Source of the DNA: a virus
Length of the DNA stretch: 64,000 bases
Virus record (IMG/VR): IMGVR_UViG_3300028840_005337
Location: 1 to 64,000 of that record
Reading direction: 5' to 3' (one strand)
A model generated the notes under the pieces. That model made no database searches. It worked only from the letters and a program-made list of their open reading frames with translations, and was not told the DNA's origin. Of the stretch, positions 50,689-57,393 are shown piece after piece. The position numbers and the translations under genes are program-made. The number at the start of each line of letters is the position of its first letter. The stretch's first letter is position 1.

Positions 50689-50752
50689 TGTAGTGGCCTA
50701 ACACGCAGGGCTCATATCCCTGAAATCGCAGGTTCGAATCCTGTCCCCGCTA
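50679..50752 (+). tRNA. tRNA with CAT anticodon, initiator-like
   Basis: Full cloverleaf: acceptor TGCGGGG/CCCCGCT with T1-T72 unpaired, D-arm GTGT/ACAC, anticodon arm CAGGG-CTCATAT-CCCTG, T-arm GCAGG-TTCGAAT-CCTGT. A missing 1:72 pair and three G-C pairs below the anticodon loop (GGG/CCC) are initiator tRNA hallmarks; the D-stem 11:24 pair (T-A) is elongator-like. It could be initiator Met, or Ile-CAT if lysidine-modified. Confidence 0.9.
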
Positions 50753-51210
50753 CTGCTGGTGACCATGTAAACAAGAAGGCAGAGGTGGTCTGTAACGGTA
50801 TCGTACGCCGGCCAACCTGTGGACGCCCATAGGTTGAGCAAGCCGAACCAGCACAAGCACTCGCCACCCCATATGACACCTCATGGGGGAGCGTCCCGCG
50901 AGTCCATAAATCGCGATGCGAAGGACAAACGGTTGGCGTTAGTGCAGCGTGTGGCGAAGGTGTCTAGCCGCGGCCGGGCAATAGTCAGGTGCACCTGGCA
51001 GGTCGAACAACGAGCGCCGAGGTATCGGTTGGCGCCCGAAAGGGCCACGACCAGGCCTGTTGGGGTTCGATTCCCCTTCGATACCGACGCGCTTTTGATA
51101 CAGAAACGCGTTTCCCCACGTGGGAACTCAAGGGATTGTGCCCCCTTGAGAAAACTGGTAGCCCCGACCGGCAGTACCGACTGCTCAACCGGACTGACCG
51201 GTTCGGCGGA
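50753..51210. other. Non-coding, hairpin-rich stretch with a tRNA-like element
   Basis: Open frames here lack ribosome sites and match no family. Structure includes GCCC-GAAA-GGGC (around 51034-51045) and the tRNA-like element at 51022-51085. Possibly a large structured RNA between tRNAs. Confidence 0.4.
51022..51085 (+). tRNA. Truncated tRNA-like element (one arm missing)
   Basis: Acceptor GTATCGG/TCGATAC pairs over 7 bp, and T-arm TGGGG-TTCGATT-CCCCT pairs over 4 of 5. Only ~32 nt remain between position 8 and the T-arm, enough for a single arm (TGGC/GCCA), so a normal D- plus anticodon arm cannot both exist. Not expected to decode. Confidence 0.35.
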
Positions 51211-51537
51211 CTACCTATAACCATGCTCGTAGTGTACGATTCGGTGACAGTTGGCGCACAGGACAATGCATTTGTCAATCTCTACTTGGATCCTCGCGAT
51301 AGAGAATGAGCGATTGATCATCTCACTAACCTCGTGCGTTTTTACAGCTGGATCCTCGTGGTGGAAGCATAAGCACCGAAAGTCGTCGCAGCCGCAATGT
51401 AGGCATACGCTACGTTTTTTGACCTCCTCGACAAACTCGCGGTTGCGCTGTCGTGCGCGTGCGCAGCGCGCCTTATACTGCGCCTTGTTTGCTTGATAGT
51501 GTTTTGAGGCGTATTTCTTGGGATCTTTAGCTGGCAT
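51211..51537 (-). CDS. HNH endonuclease (free-standing, minus strand)
   Basis: Start at ATG 51537 on the minus strand, 6 nt after GGAGGG; 108 residues. Lys/Arg/Ala-rich N-terminus, CLHCGCDDFRCLCFHHEDP (~50-68), and CIVLCANCHRIVHYEH near the end: CxxC...HH...CxxCH. It is a relative of the HNH gene at 50341 in the opposite orientation. The tRNA at 51619 is just upstream of its start. Confidence 0.85.
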   Translation of the reverse strand: MPAKDPKKYASKHYQANKAQYKARCARARQRNREFVEEVKKRSVCLHCGCDDFRCLCFHHEDPAVKTHEVSEMINRSFSIARIQVEIDKCIVLCANCHRIVHYEHGYR

Positions 51538-51618
51538 TGGTCCCTCCATGGTTAGAATACACAGTGCAGTTTCTAACCTAATTATGCCGGTAGCTGTCGT
51601 AACGTACAATAGGAATAA

Positions 51619-51692
51619 CGCGGAGTGGTGCAGAGGCCTAGCACGCGAGCCTCATAAGCTCGAAGTCGCGGGTTCGAATCCCGCCTCCGCAA
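51619..51692 (+). tRNA. tRNA with CAT anticodon, C1-A72 mismatch
   Basis: Cloverleaf: acceptor CGCGGAG/CTCCGCA with C1-A72 mismatch, D-arm GTGC/GCAC, anticodon arm CGAGC-CTCATAA-GCTCG, T-arm GCGGG-TTCGAAT-CCCGC, all stems paired. C1-A72 and loop CTCATAA match bacterial initiator tRNA; the anticodon stem lacks the GGG/CCC run. Either initiator-like or elongator Met/Ile. Confidence 0.92.
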
Positions 51693-51732
51693 ATTGGTCG
51701 GTATATCAAGGATCATGCGAGCGAAAGCTGCA

Positions 51733-51838
51733 GTCAGCATAGTGCAACGGTATGGGCCCGCATGTAGCGGGTACCGCCTGCGCACTGAAGCGGGCCGGCC
51801 CGGGAGCAGACCCGGAATCCGGATGGACCCGTGCTGAT
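51733..51838 (+). ncRNA. Structured RNA of ~106 nt, tRNA-like closing stem
   Basis: GTCAGCA (51733-51739) pairs with TGCTGAT (51832-51838). Inside, AGTGC/GCACT and CGGTA/TACCG and CCCGC/GCGGG stack into one long hairpin (51741-51786), followed by CCCGG-type hairpins. No T-loop motif, so not a normal tRNA. Function unknown. Confidence 0.42.
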
Positions 51839-51936
51839 CGCCGTAAAGACTGATGCGGGAGCGAGATGTCCCGTACCGACCATGAAATAACGGCGCCGCG
51901 GTGGCGCCACATTGTTGTGCCATAGGAGAAAGACTC

Positions 51937-52815
51937 TTGGCAAAAGCTCGACGAAAAGTCGACCCCGTGGCGGCACTGGCCGCCGTCTCAGAAGCCGACG
52001 TCAAGCAGACGCTTGATCAGATCGGTGATTTACAAGCCAGCATGCAAGGTACGCTGGCAGGTCTTGGTGCCACGATGGTGTCCAAGATTGAGGAGCTCGG
52101 ACAACTCAACACTGCCATCGACGTGCAGAAAGATGCGTTGAAAGAGCTCCACGATATCGAAGTACAAGCGGAAACGCTGGCCGAGCTCGAGGAGCGCGAA
52201 CAGGAGCGCCTCACGGCTCACGAAAAGGCTGCGGAAGCGAGGGCACTCGAGTGGGCCGAACAGGACGCCGCACGATTGCAGTTGCTGACCCGCGAATCCG
52301 AACAGGCACAGTACCAGCGCGAGCAACGCGAGAAGCGTGCGCTTGAGGAATTCAACGCCAGCGTCACCGAACGTCAGCGCCAAGAACGCTTTCGGATGGA
52401 AGACGTGAACCGGCAGATGTCGGACAAGATCGAGGCTGTCGAAGCGCGTGAGGCTGCGGTGTCGGAGAAGGAGGAAGAGATTGCCGCCTTCCCGGCTAAG
52501 CTGGAGGCTGCTGTCGCTGCTGCGACGGAGGCAGCCGAGACGAAAGCTCAACAGGCGTTCGGCCATGAGCGGACGATCCTCAAGAAGGACGCCGAGGGCA
52601 AACTGGCGCTGGCGCACCAGCAGATCCAGGCGCTCGAAGCGACGATCCGCAGCCTGCAGGATCAACTGGAAGCTGCCGAGAACGCCGCACGCGACGCACA
52701 GACGGACGCGAAAGAGATTTCGCAGAAGGCCGTCGAGGCGAGTGCGGATCGTCAGGCGCTCACGACGCTGCAAAAGGCGATGGAGGTTCAGGCCTCTGCG
52801 CCGCAGAAGCGATAG
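51937..52815 (+). CDS. Coiled-coil protein
   Basis: Start TTG 51937, chosen because AGGAGAAAG lies 7 nt upstream. The product is 292 residues, almost wholly helical and rich in Glu, Ala, Gln and Arg. Heptad-like spacing runs from ~45 to ~285 (for example LAELEEREQERLTAHEKAA). No membrane helix or enzyme motif. Could be a scaffold, structural or segregation-type protein. It lies between tRNA genes. Confidence 0.7.
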   Translation: MAKARRKVDPVAALAAVSEADVKQTLDQIGDLQASMQGTLAGLGATMVSKIEELGQLNTAIDVQKDALKELHDIEVQAETLAELEEREQERLTAHEKAAEARALEWAEQDAARLQLLTRESEQAQYQREQREKRALEEFNASVTERQRQERFRMEDVNRQMSDKIEAVEAREAAVSEKEEEIAAFPAKLEAAVAAATEAAETKAQQAFGHERTILKKDAEGKLALAHQQIQALEATIRSLQDQLEAAENAARDAQTDAKEISQKAVEASADRQALTTLQKAMEVQASAPQKR

Positions 52816-53010
52816 GAAGCACAAGCGGCGGTTGGGAAGTCTGCGGGAGCCCGTTTATGCGCTTAGCGGCGCAGGGCGATGAGCAAGGACTGTGCAATCC
52901 ATCTGTCGTTGTCGCTCAGATGACGTGCGCTGCGAGGCAAAGTCAGGTCTGAGGACTAAAATGGAGGTATAGGATGGCGCGCGCTAGGCCTAATCACTTA
53001 CCTCCTAAAT
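52816..53010. other. Non-coding gap with hairpins
   Basis: TGCGC-TTAGCG-GCGCA (52857-52872) and CATCTG...CAGATG (52898-52920) are visible. A short ATG frame at 52974 runs through the tRNA-Glu and is rejected. Confidence 0.35.
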
Positions 53011-53083
53011 GGCCCGTTGGTCTATCGGTTATGACACCGGACTTTCGATCCGGTAAGGGTGGGTTCGATTCCCCCACGGGTCA
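53011..53083 (+). tRNA. tRNA-Glu (TTC)
   Basis: Acceptor GGCCCGT/ACGGGTC, D-arm GTC/GAC, anticodon arm CCGGA-CTTTCGA-TCCGG, T-loop TTCGATT with one mismatch in its stem. Anticodon TTC reads GAA and GAG. Confidence 0.92.
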
Positions 53084-53519
53084 CTTGCGCAGCTTGTTCA
53101 CCGTCTGTTTAGATGCGATCGCGCATCGCACCAGGCCTCTCGGCGCGCATTGGGAGAGGATGGCAGATGAACGAGTTATTGACTCCGGCAAGAACGCTTG
53201 CCCAACGCTGGGAGCAATAGAGGTGGGTGTTAAAGCCGTGGCAACGGGTTGATACCACCTAAGCGCACAAATCACATGCGTACGGGCTATGTAGGTACGG
53301 GAGAGCCGGCCGTTCTTCGGGAGCGGTTGCCGCCCTAGGTAGGTGAAACCAATTCCGCGAGGAGTCGGGATTAGCTGGACGGGTCCGTCAAGAGCGCCGC
53401 GGTGCATAGGTTGCGGGAGTAGCCAGCGGGATTGAATTGCGTCGTCGCTGGTCCGCCAACAGTGACCACCATACCACGGCTATGTGTCGCAACGGTCGGG
53501 GTGGTCCATGGTACGCATG
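53084..53519. other. 436-bp non-coding stretch between tRNA-Glu and the next gene
   Basis: No supported ORF. Inverted segments such as GACCACC (53464-53470) and GGTGGTC (53501-53507) suggest RNA folding. It may be a second large structured RNA or leader. Confidence 0.4.
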
Positions 53520-53520
53520 A

Positions 53521-53546
53521 TTTTATTCACGTCAATAAGATTGGAG
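53521..53546 (+). promoter_or_regulatory. TTTTATTCAC element upstream of the tagged 84-residue gene
   Basis: TTTTATTCACG, then TCAATAAGATTGGAG, with GGAG at 53543-53546 before ATG 53551. TTATT/AATAA hairpin. It aligns with 39643 over nearly its whole length. Confidence 0.55.
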
Positions 53547-53550
53547 ACCG

Positions 53551-53805
53551 ATGGATTTCGAGGAAGCTCTGCGCCAGTGGTGCGCACGCAACCTGCAGGT
53601 CACGCTGAGCCACTTCGATCGTGACAACGGCTTGCTTGACTTGGTTCTCGACCTTTACGTGAATGGCGTCGTCGTTTCGACGGCGACCACGATGGTCGAT
53701 CTTAACGAGCTGCTCCGGAAACCCGAACCGGAGCCGGATCCGCCGTCCGACGAGCGGAATCCACGAGGCGTGCGGCTCGATCGCACGGAAAGCCCTGTGG
53801 TGTAA
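53551..53805 (+). CDS. Small protein with RGVRLDR C-terminal tag
   Basis: An 84-residue protein, GGAG site within the TTTTATTCAC element. Alpha/beta N-terminal part, Pro-rich linker (EPEPDPP), then SDERNPRGVRLDRTESPVV, the same tag as 36186, 40507 and 42007. The last 15 bp, including the stop, are the first 15 bases of tRNA-Gln. Confidence 0.72.
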   Translation: MDFEEALRQWCARNLQVTLSHFDRDNGLLDLVLDLYVNGVVVSTATTMVDLNELLRKPEPEPDPPSDERNPRGVRLDRTESPVV

Positions 53806-53863
53806 TCGGTAACACACGGGATTTTGGTTCCCGTATTGCTAGGTTCGAGTCCTGCCGGGGCTT
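53791..53863 (+). tRNA. tRNA-Gln (TTG)
   Basis: Acceptor AGCCCTG/CGGGGCT (one T-G wobble), D-arm GTGT-AATCGGTA-ACAC, anticodon arm CGGGA-TTTTGGT-TCCCG, T-loop TTCGAGT. Its 5' end overlaps the stop of the upstream CDS. Confidence 0.92.
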
Positions 53864-53865
53864 CT

Positions 53866-54576
53866 ATGGCAATGATTGCTGAGGCTTTGCCAATCATCCA
53901 GTATCGCAACGATACAGTCGGCAACAGCCACCACGTGTCGCTACCAAGAGCTAAAACATGCCCGGGGCGGTCGCATCTTTGCGATGAGTTGTGCTACGGG
54001 AAAAAGGGGTGCTGCGCGCAGCCGCATTCCGTGGCGTCATATGAACGCTTCTACAAGGCAACACTGCGCGAAGACTTCGCCGATTGCATGATCGCGCAGT
54101 TGGCACGCAAGCGTGCCGGCATCTTTCGCATCCATGCCGTGGGTGACTTCTACAGCGCGGCTTACATCAACAAATGGCGTAAGATCGTGCAGGCGTCGCC
54201 GCACATTAAGTTCTGGACGTATACTCGCTCCTGGCGGATTCCGTGGCTGTACAGACACCTGCGACAGCTAGCTGCGCTGCCAAACATGAGCATGTTCTGG
54301 TCCACAGACGCCGAAACGCATGCACGTAATGGTGCGCCGCCGCACGTACCGTATGTACGCGTAGCGCACCTCCGGTCGTCCGACGACGAGACCATCCCGT
54401 GGTACGCCGATGTTGTTTGGTGCGACCACCGTGGTGTAGTCTGGCCAGAGCCGTATCTACGATCCTGCCCGCAGGGTTTGGTCGAAGGATGTAACTGCCG
54501 CGATTGTCAGTGGTGCGTTCAAAAATCGATGTCACGCCGTGATCGCTTGGCGCTGGGAACCGTACCAGCCACGTGA
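53866..54576 (+). CDS. gp88-family Cys-rich protein (copy 2)
   Basis: A 236-residue product from ATG 53866, three bases after tRNA-Gln; no clear ribosome site unless it uses tRNA-borne sequence or ATG 53872. Shares with the copy at 42632 the N-terminal SLPRAKTCPG...C...CYGKKG, the middle FRIHAVGDFYSAAYINKW and FWTYTRSW, and a C-terminal CNCRDCQWC. The paralogues are diverged. Conserved cysteines suggest zinc or Fe-S binding; function unknown. Confidence 0.76.
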   Translation: MAMIAEALPIIQYRNDTVGNSHHVSLPRAKTCPGRSHLCDELCYGKKGCCAQPHSVASYERFYKATLREDFADCMIAQLARKRAGIFRIHAVGDFYSAAYINKWRKIVQASPHIKFWTYTRSWRIPWLYRHLRQLAALPNMSMFWSTDAETHARNGAPPHVPYVRVAHLRSSDDETIPWYADVVWCDHRGVVWPEPYLRSCPQGLVEGCNCRDCQWCVQKSMSRRDRLALGTVPAT

Positions 54577-54583
54577 GGAAAAC

Positions 54584-54853
54584 ATGTCTACACGCGATAT
54601 TGAAGAACTTGAGGATGCGTTCGACGCACAGGTCGGACGTTGTGAGCCGAACAAAGTTGTCGGCATACAGTTTCAGGGTGAATGGTTAAAGCTTGGCAGT
54701 AAGAGCGCATGGCACGGCACCGGGCCGGCTAAGAACGCGCTGCGCCAGCGTCTACGATACATCACCCGCTGGGATCGTGAGGACGCGTCGCGTCTGTATG
54801 ATCACCTCATCAACAACGGACTGATTGAGTTCGTTCCACTCATGCCCGAATAG
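54584..54853 (+). CDS. Small protein, unknown function
   Basis: Start ATG 54584 with TGAGGA; 89 residues. Alpha/beta mix with VGIQFQGEWLKLGSKSAWH. It starts 7 bp after the gp88-like gene and precedes a tiny membrane protein gene. No recognised family. Confidence 0.6.
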   Translation: MSTRDIEELEDAFDAQVGRCEPNKVVGIQFQGEWLKLGSKSAWHGTGPAKNALRQRLRYITRWDREDASRLYDHLINNGLIEFVPLMPE

Positions 54854-54862
54854 GAGTGCCCT

Positions 54863-55006
54863 ATGTCTGAGGAATCGGGTGATCGTAGCTTGGTACACAT
54901 CGACGATGGCGGCTGCCTCGGTTGCGGCTGCTTCATCTTCTTGGTGTTGCTGGGCTTGGCGGCGCTATCGCTTGCGACGTCTTTCGGGCGATGGCTGTGC
55001 AGCTAA
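54863..55006 (+). CDS. Tiny membrane protein (47 residues)
   Basis: ATG 54863 with TAGGAGTGCC. Hydrophilic start, GGCLGCGCF Cys cluster, then one membrane helix FIFLVLLGLAALSLA. Type of function unknown. Confidence 0.6.
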   Translation: MSEESGDRSLVHIDDGGCLGCGCFIFLVLLGLAALSLATSFGRWLCS

Positions 55007-55092
55007 ACGATGTATATTCCGAAGTGGGACGACGCATGTTCTGCAGGTAATTCTCCGTTTACGCTGCTAGTCTACGTTTTCGGCGACTGGGC

Positions 55093-55395
55093 GTGCTTGT
55101 CACCCTGGCACAGGCCGAATATCTATCCGAGGGTATGGTTGCCCGCGGGTTTACTTATCCAGCAGCACGGTGCGGCATCCGGATCACCGGCGGCCACGTG
55201 TTAATCTGGCTCAAAAATCGATTATTGGAGATGGGATATCTCAAATGCGGTTCGACCTATCCCCCAGGGGTTAATACCGCCGACGAGGACGGTATGCAGT
55301 TAGATGGTCATGTAGCGCGTTCGAAGATAGCGTCCACTCCGTTGGTGATCCGCCCGATCGATCGGGTGGCTCATCGCGTATCCCGTGATCGTTAA
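55093..55395 (+). CDS. Doubtful small protein
   Basis: GTG 55093 with a weak site; 100 residues. A frame from ATG 55010 (64 residues) overlaps it in another register, and neither has a good ribosome site. The sequence from about residue 10 looks moderately protein-like (helix LAQAEYLSEGMVARG). Evidence is thin; the interval may be non-coding or the gene may be frameshifted. Confidence 0.3.
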   Translation: MLVTLAQAEYLSEGMVARGFTYPAARCGIRITGGHVLIWLKNRLLEMGYLKCGSTYPPGVNTADEDGMQLDGHVARSKIASTPLVIRPIDRVAHRVSRDR

Positions 55396-55423
55396 TGTTC
55401 ACCCCAATAGGAGAAAAGAAACA

Positions 55424-56776
55424 GTGCCAAATGACGGACTTGGTCCCCCACGTGTAGGGGACCGGTGCCGAGTCATCAAAGCCAGCATGTGGGCTCGTGC
55501 GGAAGATCGTGCCGGCAACTTAGTAGTCGGCGACACGTTCACCGTTGTCAGAGTCCGCGGAGTGCGTGCTGACGGCGGACCCGGAGTTGAATTCCGGACG
55601 TACGAGGGCAACCTTCACACCTTTCCGATCGGCGATGTCGAAGTCATCGCACGTGCGAGCGGTGAGGACGCCCCACAGGAATTCAGATCCGGTGATTTGG
55701 TACACGTCGTATCGAAACCGATTTCTGCGCACAACCCGCATCACGCCGGGTATCTGCAGCGCGGACATGTTATCCAGGTATCACACGCTGAGGACCGGTG
55801 GATTCATTACGATCTGCCGGGCGGCGGCACACAGTCGATACATGCGACTGATTGCCGCTTGCTCTGGCGTTCCGACGATGCAGAGATTATACCTGGGTGC
55901 ACTGTGACTGTGCTACGTAACAACGTCTCAGCGCGGAAGCAACACATCGGCGCTTTGCTGGAGGTAGGCGACCACCTGAGGGTGTTACGCACGGACGGTA
56001 AATCGGTTTGGTACAAACGTGTAAATGATGGCTACGGTCAAGAACACAATATCCCATATAAGGACGTCCGCCGTGACGGGTGTGATGATGTGTTCAAAGA
56101 CTGCCGCGCAAGAGACGTGGTAGTTGTCAAAAATCCGCACGGTTGCATGCACCCAGATGGGCATCGGCAGCTGCGCAAGGGTGACATGGTCACTGTCAGC
56201 AATCGCGATAGCTGCGGCATCGCGTATAAATACATCAATGCGGAGGGCAAGCTGGCTTTGGCCTGGTTGGACCACCGCGATATTGTGCTGTACAGACGAC
56301 CGGTCGCCGGAGGTGCTGGGCCTCGACGCAAGAAGCCCAAGAAATCAAGCCGGTACCCTATGAAAGCCATGAGTACCGGTCGAACCAAAACTGTTTCTGA
56401 AACCAAAGAAGGAGCTTGTGACGCTATGCAGTCATTCAACGCCAATCGAGAAGAGTATATCAAGTTGCTGGAGGCCCACTTCACCAAGTGCGAGGCCGCC
56501 AAGAAAGAAGCCGATGCCAGCATCGCCGCGGCGCTCAAGGAAGGCTCGGCGAAGATCACCGAACGCGTGGAGAAAGCCCCGACGAGCCACGTCAGCGCGG
56601 ACGTCAAGGTCGCCACGTATTCGGGGCCGAACATCGCCAACCTCGCGGCGCATATCGCGACGTTGAAGCGTTGCTGCGACGAGGTCGTTGAAGTCGACGC
56701 CCGCGAAGATCAGCAATACTTCGCCGAGCCGTCGGTCAACATGGACCGTCACGCGCAGGTTACGCTCAGCATGTAG
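55424..56776 (+). CDS. Four-repeat SH3-like domain protein with helical C-terminus
   Basis: Start GTG 55424 behind AGGAGAAAAG; 450 residues. Four tandem ~60-75-residue beta units (about 8-80, 90-155, 160-230, 235-310), each with a GD-x-x-x-V strand (for example VGDTFTVVRV, RGHVIQVSH, VGDHLRVLR, KGDMVTVSN), like SH3/KOW repeats. A basic linker (RRKKPKKSSRYP), then a helical C-terminal ~115 residues. An internal ATG at 56427 with AAGGAG upstream could yield that C-terminal part alone. Likely a nucleic acid or protein binding scaffold. Confidence 0.68.
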   Translation: MPNDGLGPPRVGDRCRVIKASMWARAEDRAGNLVVGDTFTVVRVRGVRADGGPGVEFRTYEGNLHTFPIGDVEVIARASGEDAPQEFRSGDLVHVVSKPISAHNPHHAGYLQRGHVIQVSHAEDRWIHYDLPGGGTQSIHATDCRLLWRSDDAEIIPGCTVTVLRNNVSARKQHIGALLEVGDHLRVLRTDGKSVWYKRVNDGYGQEHNIPYKDVRRDGCDDVFKDCRARDVVVVKNPHGCMHPDGHRQLRKGDMVTVSNRDSCGIAYKYINAEGKLALAWLDHRDIVLYRRPVAGGAGPRRKKPKKSSRYPMKAMSTGRTKTVSETKEGACDAMQSFNANREEYIKLLEAHFTKCEAAKKEADASIAAALKEGSAKITERVEKAPTSHVSADVKVATYSGPNIANLAAHIATLKRCCDEVVEVDAREDQQYFAEPSVNMDRHAQVTLSM

Positions 56777-56811
56777 CAAACCATCAGAGTGTCTTTCTCA
56801 AGAAAGGCAAC

Positions 56812-56849
56812 AGGGGCGGCGGTTGACCGCTTCCGCCGCCCCTACTTTT
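56812..56849 (+). terminator. Intrinsic terminator with perfect 11-bp stem
   Basis: AGGGGCGGCGG (56812-56822) pairs with CCGCCGCCCCT (56833-56843), followed by ACTTTTAC. Separates the SH3-like gene from the Tat-signal gene. Confidence 0.78.
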
Positions 56850-56883
56850 ACTTTCAAGCATACAACTACCGGGAGGGTTCACA

Positions 56884-57393
56884 ATGAACAGACGAGACAT
56901 GCTGAAGACATCGGCCGCTGCCGTTGCGGCCACCGGGATGCTCCCGCGCGCGGAAGCCAAACCCACACCGACGGGCGACAAACAGATCATCGAACATTAC
57001 GCCGCGACGATCTATGCGATCCCAGTCGTGGCCGCCCGGCGTGTTCTGGGCCTCTACCGCGGTGACTACAGCCTGTCCGTGTTGAAGGACGGCCAGCTGC
57101 TCGGCAATGCCAGGATAGTCGTTGCAACCGAAGAGGACATCGACCGGTTCTTCAAGCCCGTGGCCGTCGGAGACGGTTTTACTCCGCGGATGGTAGCGAA
57201 GATACCGTCGGTGCGCTTCGGTGACGATCTCACTCTTAGAGACTTCTGGGTCTATACCGATCCGCCGGAGCCGGCCGACGGCTTCGTGAACCGTGAGGGT
57301 GCTGGCAAACTGATCGGCCTGCCGTACGCAACCTACGGCGGACGCCTCTGGAGAATGAAAGGACGTAAGCTCTATGAAATTCGGGACTCTTAG
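56884..57393 (+). CDS. Tat-signal secreted protein, unknown function
   Basis: A 169-residue protein with GGGAGGG upstream. N-terminus MNRRDMLKTSAAAVAATGML, then AEA cleavage site: a twin-arginine signal (RR-D-M-L-K). The mature ~140 residues are alpha/beta and basic, with FGDDLTLRDFWVYTD. The gene overlaps the radical SAM start by 20 bp, suggesting joint expression. Tat export implies a folded or cofactor-bearing protein; no cofactor motif is recognised. Confidence 0.75.
   Translation: MNRRDMLKTSAAAVAATGMLPRAEAKPTPTGDKQIIEHYAATIYAIPVVAARRVLGLYRGDYSLSVLKDGQLLGNARIVVATEEDIDRFFKPVAVGDGFTPRMVAKIPSVRFGDDLTLRDFWVYTDPPEPADGFVNREGAGKLIGLPYATYGGRLWRMKGRKLYEIRDS

Noticed and set aside
50819-51220. Plus-strand frame of 133 residues between tRNAs
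   Set aside because: No ribosome site, no domain, and it runs through a tRNA-like element; treated as non-coding.
52974-53252. 92-residue frame with an apparent GGAGG upstream
   Set aside because: It reads straight through the tRNA-Glu gene in its first half, so a protein is unlikely.
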